From: DATFVJ01 sp963820395
GTDB taxonomy: Bacteria > Actinomycetota > Actinomycetes > Streptosporangiales > Streptosporangiaceae
DNA: 64,000 nt
Reading direction: 5' to 3'
Assembly (NCBI GenBank): GCA_963820395.1
Contig: CAWGAE010000012.1
Span: 1 to 64,000, forward strand
The position numbers and the translations under genes were made by a program. Shown piece by piece: positions 56,142 to 64,000 of this stretch. The notes below the pieces were generated by a model, which saw only the letters and a list, made by a program, of their open reading frames with translations, did no database searches and had not been told where the DNA came from. Each line of letters opens with the position of its first letter. Position 1 is the stretch's first letter.

Positions 56142-57402
56142 TCGTGGCTTGCCAGCCGTAGAGCCGGTCGTCCAGGTGCTGAACGCAGTCCCGCTCGTTC
56201 CATGCCTGGAGGGCCTTGCGGACTTCGAGCACCCGATCCATTCCGGTCGCGTACCAGGTGATGGCGAGCTGCCCTAGCGCCTGCTCCGCGTAGGTGCATG
56301 CGGCTTCCGGGTTGCGCTGGGCCGCTTCGACGGCGGCCAGGTCGCCGAGGATGACGGTGCGCTGCTTGTCGTCGGCTGGTGTTGCCTGGTCGAGCGCGGC
56401 GGTTAGTGTCTCCTTGGCTTGTGGCAGGTGCCCGGCCTTGAGCTGCGTGTTGCCTTTGAAGGCCGCCAGCCGGACCGGCGAGAACCAGGTGAACCAGTCT
56501 GGTGAGGTGTGCTCGCTGCCAGCGGCCAGGAGGGATTCGCCGTGCTCGATCAGCCGCAGGGCTTCGCGGGTGTGGCCGCTGATCGTCTCGCATTCGGCTT
56601 CTACTGCGTCGAGCCATGCCAGGAACTCGGCTGAGGCAGGGGCTCGCCGGGCGTAGGTGCGGGCGGCGCGTATCCGGTCGGCTGCCTCGTCGCGGTGACC
56701 GATCCAGCCTGGAATGAAGGCCGCATGCGCGAGGATCGCAGATCCCAAGAGCGCATCGTCGGCTTCACCAGCTGCTTGCAGCGCGCGGACGAACGTCGTG
56801 TCCGCGTCGTCGGGCTGGCGGAGGTCGAAGAACTCGATCCGCCCTGCAAGTAGCAGCGCCTCGGCTAGGGCTGTGGCCACGATGGTGTGGCCGACCCCGG
56901 CCGTTTCACTGAGTAGATGCGAACCCATGCGGGTGTGCTCGATGACGGGCGGGTGCAGGTGGGTGGGCAGGACGTTGGTGTAGAGGCGGCGGTAGGCGGC
57001 GGTGATGGCCGCATAGTCGCCTGCGACCGTTGCGGGCTGGATTACCCCCCTGGCCTTGGAGACTGGCGGCGCGGTCCGGGCGCTGTTCCTGGGTAGCTGC
57101 GTGTGCGCAGCGGCGGTCGCGGCATAGGGACCGGCCGGGGAAACGTCCCACGGGGGCGTGAAGCCCAGGTCCTCGATCGGGAGCTGAAGCACCTGGACGA
57201 GGAGCCGCTGATGGTCGGCGCGCGGCCATGGTGGAGCGGCCGATTCCCACCGCCGTATTTGGCGGGCACTGATCTCCAGGTGGCCGAGCCCGATCTGAGG
57301 CGCTGTGCGTGTGAGGGCATCTGCGAGTGCCTGCTGTGATGCATACCCGGCGTGCTGTCGGGCGGCCTTCAGCCGCACGTTGCCGATGGGGTGAGTCATC
57401 AC
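56122..57402 (-). CDS. XRE-type regulator with TPR-like C-terminus
   Basis: 426 residues. N-terminal HTH (YASQQALADALTRTA, then LEISARQIRRWES), a linker to ~110, and a helical repeat domain (GDYAAITAAYRRLYTNVLPT, GVGHTIVATALAEALLLAGR, ACTYAEQALGQLAITWY). Such proteins are abundant in actinobacteria and near integrative elements. It is divergent from the pra operon across the GTCCT repeats, so it may control that operon; inference. Confidence 0.8.
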   Translation of the reverse strand: MMTHPIGNVRLKAARQHAGYASQQALADALTRTAPQIGLGHLEISARQIRRWESAAPPWPRADHQRLLVQVLQLPIEDLGFTPPWDVSPAGPYAATAAAHTQLPRNSARTAPPVSKARGVIQPATVAGDYAAITAAYRRLYTNVLPTHLHPPVIEHTRMGSHLLSETAGVGHTIVATALAEALLLAGRIEFFDLRQPDDADTTFVRALQAAGEADDALLGSAILAHAAFIPGWIGHRDEAADRIRAARTYARRAPASAEFLAWLDAVEAECETISGHTREALRLIEHGESLLAAGSEHTSPDWFTWFSPVRLAAFKGNTQLKAGHLPQAKETLTAALDQATPADDKQRTVILGDLAAVEAAQRNPEAACTYAEQALGQLAITWYATGMDRVLEVRKALQAWNERDCVQHLDDRLYGWQATISTLQR

Positions 57403-57484
57403 AACCTCCGCGTCGCGGGTAGCTGGGGCGAGTCCCCTGTGATGGGCCTCCTTGGGGACGAGTGTACCTCCAGCGGAATCAAAA

Positions 57485-57533
57485 GTCCTATTAGAGTCCT
57501 CATAATGTCCTGCTTAGGTCCTATCTAAGTCCG
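57485..57533. promoter_or_regulatory. Five GTCCT boxes at exact 11-bp spacing
   Basis: GTCCT starts at 57485, 57496, 57507 and 57518, and GTCCG at 57529. Each is followed by six mostly AT-rich bases. One box per helical turn places them on one DNA face, the arrangement of sites for regulators that bind cooperatively. They lie between the divergent regulator and pra. Confidence 0.75.
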
Positions 57534-57604
57534 GTTCTTGTTGGCAATCTGAAGTCACGGCTGGAAGAAGCCGGTCGCTCACATGACGAGAACAGGAGAA
57601 CGTG

Positions 57605-58015
57605 ATGGCGCTTCAGGGGCCGATCCCCGTGGAGTTCGGGATGTTCTTTCCGGATGGGGCCTACGCGGCCAGTGGTTTTGAGATGCTGCGGGACTTTGAC
57701 AAGTCGAAGGGTGACCGCGTAGTCCAGCAGGCCGACAAGGCCACGGGGCTGCCGCTGTGGACGGTGGACGTGATCGACGCGGAGAAGTCGGCGCGGCAGC
57801 GGACGCACAAGGTCAAGGTGGCGTCCGAGTATCAGCCGGTGCTACCGACTCCGCCGGCTGGGTCACCGTTCACGCCGGTGGAGTTCACCGGGCTGATGGT
57901 GACGCCGTACGTGAACGACGCCAAGCGGCTGGCCTACTCGCTGAAGGCCACCGGCGTCCGGGCACCCTCGCGCGGGATTAGCCGTCCCGCTGCGGAAGCC
58001 AAGGACGCGGCGTAA
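57605..58015 (+). CDS. pra: Pra-like plasmid replication/integration/excision activator
   Basis: 136 residues, with AGGAG six bases before the ATG. IPVEFGMFFPDGAYAASGFE and FDKSKGDRVVQQADKATGLP are typical of proteins annotated as Pra in actinomycete integrative elements, where Pra activates rep, xis and int. It heads a tightly packed operon. The name rests on family resemblance by eye. Confidence 0.6.
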   Translation: MALQGPIPVEFGMFFPDGAYAASGFEMLRDFDKSKGDRVVQQADKATGLPLWTVDVIDAEKSARQRTHKVKVASEYQPVLPTPPAGSPFTPVEFTGLMVTPYVNDAKRLAYSLKATGVRAPSRGISRPAAEAKDAA

Positions 58016-58284
58016 TGGCCCGCCGAAGCTGTCAGGCGCACCTATGCCTGCCGGTCGGCACGCGCCATGAGGTGGTGTTCCTGCTGTTCCCGCGCCGCGC
58101 TCCGATGTTCGTCATCAACACCGGTTCCACGATGGTCACCTTCACCCTTGCTGATGAGCCGGACGCGGGGCAGGTCGCTTTCGCCCGGCAGCTCGCCGTC
58201 CAGGCCACCGCTTACGCGGTAGCCGTGGAGCGGCGTTACCGGGGTCTGCCCGCGCTGGATGACCGCGAGGCGGTGACAGCGTGA
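58015..58284 (+). CDS. Small hypothetical element protein
   Basis: 89 residues. The ATG overlaps the pra stop (TAATG). No Cys pair or membrane helix; the C-terminal half is helical (AGQVAFARQLAVQATAYAVA). Such small genes are common in these elements; no function is known. Confidence 0.6.
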   Translation: MARRSCQAHLCLPVGTRHEVVFLLFPRRAPMFVINTGSTMVTFTLADEPDAGQVAFARQLAVQATAYAVAVERRYRGLPALDDREAVTA

Positions 58285-58544
58285 GAGGCACGGGCGGTTC
58301 GTTCAGCCATCTGGGTGTGCATGTGGGCTCGGGCTCGTCGGTACGGTGCAGCACCTATCCCGATCAGTCGCCGATCCTCACCATCGATGCGGTCAGCACA
58401 GCGGCGTCGTTGTCGATCGAGGGTGACCGAATCGGCCGCGAGGCGGTCGAGTTCGCCCGTGAACTGGCACGCGAGGCGGAACGGTTCGCGTCCGAAGTCG
58501 AGCGGCTGCACACCGTACAACGGGCCGCGGACGAGGCGGCGTGA
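58281..58544 (+). CDS. Small hypothetical element protein, coiled-coil C-terminus
   Basis: 87 residues. The GTG overlaps the upstream TGA (GTGA). The C-terminal ~35 residues form a charged helix (GREAVEFARELAREAERFAS). It parallels the helical tail of the preceding gene, perhaps an old duplication. Confidence 0.55.
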   Translation: MRGTGGSFSHLGVHVGSGSSVRCSTYPDQSPILTIDAVSTAASLSIEGDRIGREAVEFARELAREAERFASEVERLHTVQRAADEAA

Positions 58545-58636
58545 TCGATGAGCACTAGGGCGGGGCGGCTGGAGCTGCAACCTCCAGCCGCCCCTGGTTT
58601 CTCTCCCGTGGCATGCAAGGAAGAGGTGAGCATCTT

Positions 58637-58822
58637 ATGCGCAGGGTCGTGACCGGTGAGCAGCTGGCCCAGCTCGCCAACCGGGACCCATTCGCGATGC
58701 CGGTGATGCGGGCTCCCGTCTACCGCACACCCGGCTGGATCATCGCCGTTGTTCAGTTCTGCCGGTTCCTGGTCTGGCTGGCACGGTTAATCATCAGCCA
58801 TCCGCTCGCGGCCGCGTACTGA
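58637..58822 (+). CDS. Spd-like small membrane protein
   Basis: 61 residues with GAGGTGA eight bases before the ATG. One hydrophobic helix (WIIAVVQFCRFLVWLARLII). Position just before traB matches spd (plasmid spread) genes. The similarity is in layout, not in sequence. Confidence 0.5.
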   Translation: MRRVVTGEQLAQLANRDPFAMPVMRAPVYRTPGWIIAVVQFCRFLVWLARLIISHPLAAAY

Positions 58823-58866
58823 CGCTGCTCATACTGATCTGGCTGAATGCGGGCTGGCCGGGCCTG

Positions 58867-60079
58867 TTGGTCCTGGTCGTCGTCGTCACGGTAATCCTCG
58901 GGACGTGGCGGTCGGCTCATCGGGTGTCGTTCACCCGCTGGGTGGCGGCCCCGGCCCGCGGCAAGCGCCGTTCCTGGTTCTACCGGCGACGGTGGGGCGC
59001 GGTGATGACCGTGGGTGGCCTGTCGTCGTTCTACCAGGGGCGGCTCCTGGTGCCGGTGCTCGGTAAGGTCGCCTCGACTCGCTACATGGACCGGGTACAG
59101 GTCCGGCTCGTGTCCGGTCAGTCCGCGGCGGACTTCGCCGATCACGCGGACAATCTGGCGCATGGGTTCGGGGCGCTGCTGTGCCGGGTCCGCACCGCGA
59201 GGTCGGGGATCGTACTGCTGGAGTTCGTCCGCCGTGACGCCCTGGCCCAGCTAATCCCGGCCCTGCCGGTCCATCCGCGTCCGGACCTGCGGGCGCTGCC
59301 AGTCGGCAAGCGTGAGGACGGGCTGCCATGGCTGGTCCGCCTCCACGGCACCCACCTGCTGATCGCGGGCGCGACCGGCGCGGGGAAAGCCTCACTGCTG
59401 TGGTCACTGGTCCGGGCAATGCTGCCCGCCATACGAGCGGGCATCGTCCGCGTCCTGGCCGCCGACCCCAAGCTCATGGAGCTGGCGTTCGGCCGGGTCA
59501 TCTTCGACCGCTACGGCGCCTATGCCGCCGACCCCGAGTCAATCGCGCTCATGCTCGAACAAGCCGTAGCTGACATGCAGGAGCGGGCGGCCCGGTTCGC
59601 CGGTCGGCGCCGGGATCACGTCCCGACCACCGAAGACCCGTTCGTCGTCGTCCTGGTCGATGAGGTCGCGTTCCTGACCGCCTACCAGCGGGACCGCAAG
59701 CTCAAGCGAGCGGATCATGGCCGCGCTGGCCACGTTGACCACCCAGGGCCGTGCGGTCGGGTACTGCGTGGTCGCCGCTTTGCAGGACCCGCGCAAGGAC
59801 GTGCTGACGATCCGGAACCTGTTCCCCGACCGGATCGCCATGCGGCTGGATGAACCCGAGCAAGTGGACATGGTGCTCGGAGACGGCGCACACGACCGCG
59901 GCGCAGCCTGTGAACTCATTTCCTCTAACCCGAGCGTCGGCGCGGGGGTGGCGTTCGTCCGGCTCGAAGCCGACCCCGACCCGGTACGGGTCCGCGCCGG
60001 ATGGGTCAGCGACGCCGACATCTGGGACATGAACACCCAAGCCGATGATCAGTGGTCGCTGGATGAGGTACCCGCGTGA
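58867..60079 (+). pseudogene. traB: TraB/FtsK-SpoIIIE DNA translocase, frameshifted
   Basis: The first frame (58867-59853) has N-terminal membrane helices (LVLVVVVTVILGTW) and the motor domain. Walker A reads GATGAGKASLLWS: the Ser/Thr after Lys is Ala. Walker B is VVVLVDEVAFLT. Near 59705 the frame breaks, and the rest (TLTTQGRAVGYCVVAALQDP, LFPDRIAMRLDEPEQVDM) is in another frame to 60079. One indel plus the motif change suggests loss of transfer. The start codon is uncertain. Confidence 0.75.
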
Positions 60080-60237
60080 GCGCCCCGGCTGCGTGGCGGA
60101 CCGATGAGCCATGCCCGATCTGCGGCACCGGCCTGACCGTCCTCGATGATGGCCGATCCCTGCTGCAAGCGGACTGCCGGTGCTGCGGCTACACCGACAT
60201 CTGGAGCGCCGACGACACGGACGGAGGTGACTGGTGA
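60076..60237 (+). CDS. Small zinc-ribbon protein
   Basis: 53 residues. Its GTG overlaps the traB stop, and its TGA overlaps the repSA start (both GTGA). CPICGTG and CRCCGY, about 25 residues apart, form a likely zinc ribbon. Unknown function; probably coupled to repSA. Confidence 0.6.
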   Translation: MSAPAAWRTDEPCPICGTGLTVLDDGRSLLQADCRCCGYTDIWSADDTDGGDW

Positions 60238-61847
60238 GCGACACCACGGCCAGGACGACACGGGCACAGCGGCTCGCCATGCCACTGGCCCGTGAAGTCG
60301 TCTACGACCTGGCCGTCGAGCACGGCGCCTGCATCCGTCCGGTGCAACTGCGCCGCACCAACCTTGACACCGGAGAGATCGAACAGGTGCTCGTGCCCTG
60401 CGGGCACACCCTCGCCTCGGTCTGCCCGGCCTGCGCCGAACGGGCCCGGACACTCCGGGCCGCCCAATGCCGGGAAGGGTGGCACCTCGAGAACGAACCC
60501 GTGATCGAAGCCGACCCGGCCACCGATGACCAGCGGTGGTGGATCAAGACACGCGCCGACGCTCAGGTGCTCCACGACCAGGCGGCCGGTGACGGCCGGG
60601 ATACCGGCGACCTGGACGAGCTCGTCACCGAGCTAGACGACGAAATCACCAACGCAGGCATGCGCGGGAACGTGCTCCCGGCCCGGCCCGCGCGGCGGCA
60701 CCGCTCAACCAGGCGACGCCAGGACACCCCCGATCTCCCCCGGCGCAAGGTCGCTAGCCGGACGGTCGGAAAGACCTACACCGCACCAGACGGGAAGACG
60801 TTCCGGCCGTCGATGTTTGTCACCTTGACCTGCCCCAGCTACGGCCGCGTCCGCGAGGACGGAACACCCGCCGACCCAGCCAGCTACGACTACGCCCGGG
60901 CGGCCCGGGATGCACTGGCCTTCACGGCGCTATTTGACCGGTTCATGCAGAATCTGCGCCGGTTTCTCGGCTACGACGTGCAATATTTCGCCGCCGTTGA
61001 GCCGCAAAAGCGCCTCGCCCCGCACATCCACATCGCTATGCGCGGCACCGTCTCCCGGGCCGAACTGCGCCGTGTCCTGGCCGCCACCTATCACCAGGTG
61101 TGGTGGCCCGACACGGCCTCGGTCCGCTTCGAGGGGGACGAGCTGCCGGTGTGGGATGAGCATGGGTGTACGTATGTAGATCCGTACACCGGGGAAGTCC
61201 TGCCCACCTGGGACGAGGCTCTCGACTCGATCGGGGACCTGGACGAGCCGGTGCATGTGGCCCGGTTCGGGGACCGGTTCGACGCCCAGGGCGTCCTCGT
61301 CGGCTCGAAGGACGCCAACCGGTGCATCGGCTATCTCACCAAGTACCTGACCAAGCAAGTCGGCGACTGCCACCGGGCGGAAACAGACGCCCAGCGCATG
61401 CACGCGGCGCGGCTGGCCGAGGCGCTGAGGTATCAGCCGTGCTCGCCGCGGTGCGCGAACTGGCTCCGGTACGGCATCCAGCCCAAGAACGCCCGGCCCG
61501 GCCTGATCCCCGGCTGCTGCAAGGGCAAGGCCCATGACACGGATCACCTCGGCTACGCCGGACGCCGGGTGCTGGTCTCCCGCAAATGGTCGGGCAAGAC
61601 GCTGGCCGATCACCGGGCCGACCGCAGGGACTGGCTGCTGGCCGCGCTCGGTGTTTCGGCAACCGACCCGTCCCGCTACGCCTGGGAACCCGTCGTGCCT
61701 AGCGACCCGGACCACATGGAGCACGCGCGGCGGCTGCTGCACGCTGTCGCTGACCGCGCACGTTGGCAGGCCGCTCTTAACGAGGCCAGACGTAAGGCGG
61801 CCATGTGCCCGCATCCTGATCTTTCGGCAACTGGGAGGGCAGCGTGA
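60234..61847 (+). CDS. repSA: RepSA-like replication initiator
   Basis: 537 residues. Features of actinomycete rolling-circle initiators: VPCGHTLASVCPACAERART (zinc-binding), FVTLTCPSYGRVREDG, LAPHIHIAMRGTVSR (HxH metal motif), and IGYLTKYLTKQVGDCHRAE with the tyrosine motif. It should nick the element's origin. Full length and intact. Confidence 0.85.
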   Translation: MSDTTARTTRAQRLAMPLAREVVYDLAVEHGACIRPVQLRRTNLDTGEIEQVLVPCGHTLASVCPACAERARTLRAAQCREGWHLENEPVIEADPATDDQRWWIKTRADAQVLHDQAAGDGRDTGDLDELVTELDDEITNAGMRGNVLPARPARRHRSTRRRQDTPDLPRRKVASRTVGKTYTAPDGKTFRPSMFVTLTCPSYGRVREDGTPADPASYDYARAARDALAFTALFDRFMQNLRRFLGYDVQYFAAVEPQKRLAPHIHIAMRGTVSRAELRRVLAATYHQVWWPDTASVRFEGDELPVWDEHGCTYVDPYTGEVLPTWDEALDSIGDLDEPVHVARFGDRFDAQGVLVGSKDANRCIGYLTKYLTKQVGDCHRAETDAQRMHAARLAEALRYQPCSPRCANWLRYGIQPKNARPGLIPGCCKGKAHDTDHLGYAGRRVLVSRKWSGKTLADHRADRRDWLLAALGVSATDPSRYAWEPVVPSDPDHMEHARRLLHAVADRARWQAALNEARRKAAMCPHPDLSATGRAA

Positions 61848-62176
61848 CGGGCCAGAGCAATCATGTCGAGCGGCTCCTCACCGTGAACGAGGTCGCCGAA
61901 CTGCTCGCCACGACAGAGCGTTTCCCCCGGCGGCTCATCGCCGAGCGGCGGATCGAGTTCGTGAGGGTCGGTCGTCACGTCCGGATACCCGAGTCCGCGC
62001 TCCGCGAGTTCGTCGCGGCTGGGCTCGTCGAGCCCATCGCAATCCGTCGAACCCACGAGAAAGGTCTGCGTGATCGCAATGGGAAAAAGACGCTTCGGAA
62101 GAGTCCGGCGACTGGCGTCCGGGAGATGGCAGGCACGTTACCTGGGACCGGACGGCACGGACCGGCCAGCACCTGA
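61844..62176 (+). CDS. xis: Excisionase (HTH, MerR-like)
   Basis: 110 residues; GTGA overlap with repSA. LLTVNEVAELLATTERFPRR and IEFVRVGRHVRIPESALREF form the winged HTH_17 fold of excisionases. Its end overlaps the integrase start by about 100 bases. Confidence 0.8.
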   Translation: MTGQSNHVERLLTVNEVAELLATTERFPRRLIAERRIEFVRVGRHVRIPESALREFVAAGLVEPIAIRRTHEKGLRDRNGKKTLRKSPATGVREMAGTLPGTGRHGPAST

Positions 62177-63263
62177 GACGTTCCCGACCAAGACTGACGC
62201 TGAGGTTTGGCTGACGCTCAAGGAAGCGGAGATTCTCAGAGGAGAGTGGATCAATCCCGATGACGGCGAGATTGCACTCGGCGAATATGCCACGTCGTGG
62301 ATAGCCGAGCGGCCAAACCTGCGGCCCAAGACTGTTGAGCTGTACCGCTACCTGCTTCGACGGCATCTAGCGCCGACCCTCGGGTCCCGGAGCATCGCGG
62401 ACATCACGGCAGCCCATGTACGGCGCTGGCGCAGAAAGTTGCTGGATGACGGCGTCAGTTCCGTAACAGTGGCCAAGGCGTACCGCTTGCTCAAGACGAT
62501 CCTTAACACCGCGGTTGACGATGGCGTTATTCGGCGTAACCCGTGCCGCATCAAGGGCGGCGGACAGGAGAAATCGCCCGAGCGGCCGACGCTCACCATC
62601 TCGCAGGTCTATGCGCTGGCCGAAGCGATAGATCAGCGGTACCGCGCACTGGTCCTGCTGGCGATGTTCAGCAGCCTGCGGTGGGGCGAGCTAGCAGCGC
62701 TGCGGCGGTGTGACATCGACCTGGACGCGCGCACCGTGCGAGTCGTCCGGCAACTGACTGAGCCGCGTGGGGGAGGGTTCGCCTTCAGCCCGCCCAAGTC
62801 GGCGGCTGGAAGGCGTGTTGTGCCGATTCCGGAAGTGATTATTCCGGTCGTGCGCTGGCATCTGAGTTGTTTCGCCCAAGAGGGTGACGAGGGTCTGGTG
62901 TTCACGAGCCCGGCGGGCAGGCCGCTACATCACACCAATTTCCGGCGCCGGGTGTGGGTCAGGGCGCTAGACGCGGCTGGGCTGGCCGAGCTGCATTTCC
63001 ATGATCTGCGGCATTCGGGTAACACGCTCGCTGCGAGCGCAGGTGCGACGCTCCGTGAGTTGATGGATCGCATGGGGCACGACAGCGAACGAGCAGCGAT
63101 GATCTATCTTCATGGCAGCGACGCACGGCAGCAGGAGATCGCGGACTCGCTGAGCAGGTTCGCCAGGGAGGAGCTGCAACGGGGGATCAACCGCAAGGGC
63201 CGCGAGGCCAGCCGGAAGCGATCGGGCACGCAACGGGCACGCAGGCCGAAGCGGGCATCATGA
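62070..63263 (+). CDS. int: Tyrosine integrase
   Basis: 397 residues (GTG 62070; the ATG at 62079 is also possible). SAM-like core-binding domain (TVELYRYLLRRHLAPTLGSR), catalytic domain with SSLRWGELAAL (Arg I), HFHDLRHSGNTLAA (His-x-x-Arg), MGHDSERAAMIYLHG (His and nucleophile Tyr). It ends 53 bases from the 3' end of tRNA-Arg, the expected integration site. Confidence 0.9.
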   Translation: MIAMGKRRFGRVRRLASGRWQARYLGPDGTDRPAPETFPTKTDAEVWLTLKEAEILRGEWINPDDGEIALGEYATSWIAERPNLRPKTVELYRYLLRRHLAPTLGSRSIADITAAHVRRWRRKLLDDGVSSVTVAKAYRLLKTILNTAVDDGVIRRNPCRIKGGGQEKSPERPTLTISQVYALAEAIDQRYRALVLLAMFSSLRWGELAALRRCDIDLDARTVRVVRQLTEPRGGGFAFSPPKSAAGRRVVPIPEVIIPVVRWHLSCFAQEGDEGLVFTSPAGRPLHHTNFRRRVWVRALDAAGLAELHFHDLRHSGNTLAASAGATLRELMDRMGHDSERAAMIYLHGSDARQQEIADSLSRFAREELQRGINRKGREASRKRSGTQRARRPKRAS

Positions 63264-63315
63264 GCGGGATGACGGCGGCCCCGCGAGTACCAATTGACCT
63301 GGGGTTTTGTGTCTG

Positions 63316-63389
63316 CGCGCCTGGCAGGATTCGAACCCGCGACCCGCTGCTTAGAAGGCAGCTGCTCTGTCCGGCTGAGCTACAGGCGC
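63316..63389 (-). tRNA. tRNA-Arg (anticodon TCT)
   Basis: The minus strand starts GCGCCTGTAGCTCAGCCGGA, has the anticodon loop CTTCTAA flanked by GCTGC/GCAGC, a T-arm with GGTTCGAATCC, and a seven-base acceptor stem. The 3' end faces the integrase, so this is probably the att site of the element. No CCA is encoded. A second att copy was not found in the window. Confidence 0.92.
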
Positions 63390-63485
63390 TCCGCCTCATT
63401 GTGCACCGTGCCGCCGACCTCGTGGGCGGTAACCGCGGGTCGGCGCCGCCTCCTCGCGCGCCCGGCACTAGGGTCGGGAGCCGTG

Positions 63486-64000
63486 ATGCCGCACCGGCGA
63501 CGGAGGGCGTGGCGGTGCGACCGCCACGTCAAGTCCGACAATAGCCGCCGCGCGTCCGGATGGCCGGTCGCAGCCGGACTGGCGGCCGGAACCGTGCTCG
63601 ACGCCCTGCTCGCCGACCCGCGCAGGGGCCATCCGGTCGCCGCGTTCGGCCGGGCAGCCGGTGCCATCGAGGCCCGCGGGTACGCGGCGACCAAGGCACG
63701 CGGCGGGCTATACGCGGCCAGCTGCCTGCTCGCCGCCGCCGCGCCCGCCGCACTCGCCCATCACCTCACACGCGGCCGGCCCGTACTCCGCCTCACCGCT
63801 ACCGCCGCCGCCAGTTGGTCCGTGCTGGGCGCGGCTTCGCTGGCAACTGAAGCCGAACGGCTTGCGCGGGCCCTCGAGTCCGGGAACGTGGCGGCCGCCA
63901 GGGCTCGGCTGCCCAGTCTGTGTGGACGCGATCCCGCCCGGCTCGACGCGGCCGGCCTGGCCCGGGCCGCGGTCGAGTCCGTGGCCGAGAACACCTGCGA
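63486..64000 (+). CDS. cobD: Cobalamin biosynthesis protein CobD/CbiB, N-terminal part
   Basis: Runs off the right edge. GLAAGTVLDALLADPRRGHP and VAAFGRAAGAIE are the conserved CbiB/CobD start; LCGRDPARLDAAGLARAAVE with SVAENT is the next conserved block. The family makes adenosylcobinamide phosphate from adenosylcobyric acid in the membrane. The ATG at 63486 gives a basic N-terminus; a GTG precedes it. Likely core chromosome next to the tRNA. Confidence 0.85.
   Translation, partial: MPHRRRRAWRCDRHVKSDNSRRASGWPVAAGLAAGTVLDALLADPRRGHPVAAFGRAAGAIEARGYAATKARGGLYAASCLLAAAAPAALAHHLTRGRPVLRLTATAAASWSVLGAASLATEAERLARALESGNVAAARARLPSLCGRDPARLDAAGLARAAVESVAENTC

Noticed and set aside
1..64000. CRISPR array, rRNA or riboswitch
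   Set aside because: No short regularly spaced repeats with variable spacers, no rRNA sequence and no riboswitch core recognised by eye. The 126-bp repeats are coding.

Overview
The window is very GC-rich and looks like a filamentous soil actinobacterium. The evidence is strong third-position GC bias, many GTG starts, GTGA/ATGA gene overlaps, and a Streptomyces-type integrative conjugative element (Pra, Spd-like, TraB/FtsK, RepSA, Xis, Int) beside a tRNA-Arg(TCT). The region is an accessory island rich in mobile DNA, with many dead copies. The species cannot be named from the sequence.

Layout. 1-2.7 kb (minus): copy A of a cassette of P-loop NTPase, HExxH metallopeptidase and ABC exporter; the exporter is cut by the window edge. 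3-6.9 kb: recombinase remnant, a 91-bp tandem repeat, broken lipoprotein and membrane genes, and a DUF1622 protein. 7.2-8.9 kb: ISKra4. 9.2-12.1 kb: a large arylsulfatase. 12.4-14.75 kb: two tandem IS110 copies, the second cut at an arsenic gene. 14.75-19.2 kb: a decayed arsenic island (ACR3 fragment, DUF2180, ArsR, ArsM, aquaporin fragment, FAD oxidoreductase, shortened PstS). 19.4-27.9 kb: a nested mobile element, made of a group II intron that contains an IS256-type IS and a second group II intron, which itself contains a serine-recombinase element. 28-30.8 kb: IS remnants around two small unknown genes.

30.8-45.7 kb holds a CphA (cyanophycin synthetase) homologue and further whole or broken copies of the cassette. 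These show its ancestral order: P-loop NTPase, metallopeptidase, ABC exporter, then a convergent circularly permuted ATP-grasp-like ligase, then a short divergent ORF that could encode a small peptide. I read this as a candidate undescribed ligase, protease and export system of the peptide natural-product kind; that function is inference. Copies A and C form inverted repeats of at least 2.76 kb about 36 kb apart.

45.7-49.2 kb: HTH/tyrosine-recombinase and IS256 remnants, and an intact ISL3 element with a target duplication. 50-51.2 kb: a flavin monooxygenase. 52.4-55.1 kb: a STAND ATPase with an expanded TPR array. 55.5-57.4 kb: a HAD hydrolase and an XRE-TPR regulator. 57.4-63.4 kb: the conjugative element, headed by five GTCCT boxes spaced exactly 11 bp apart and ending at the tRNA. 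Its traB is frameshifted and its Walker A motif altered, so self-transfer is probably lost. From 63.5 kb: the start of cobD/cbiB, probably core chromosome.
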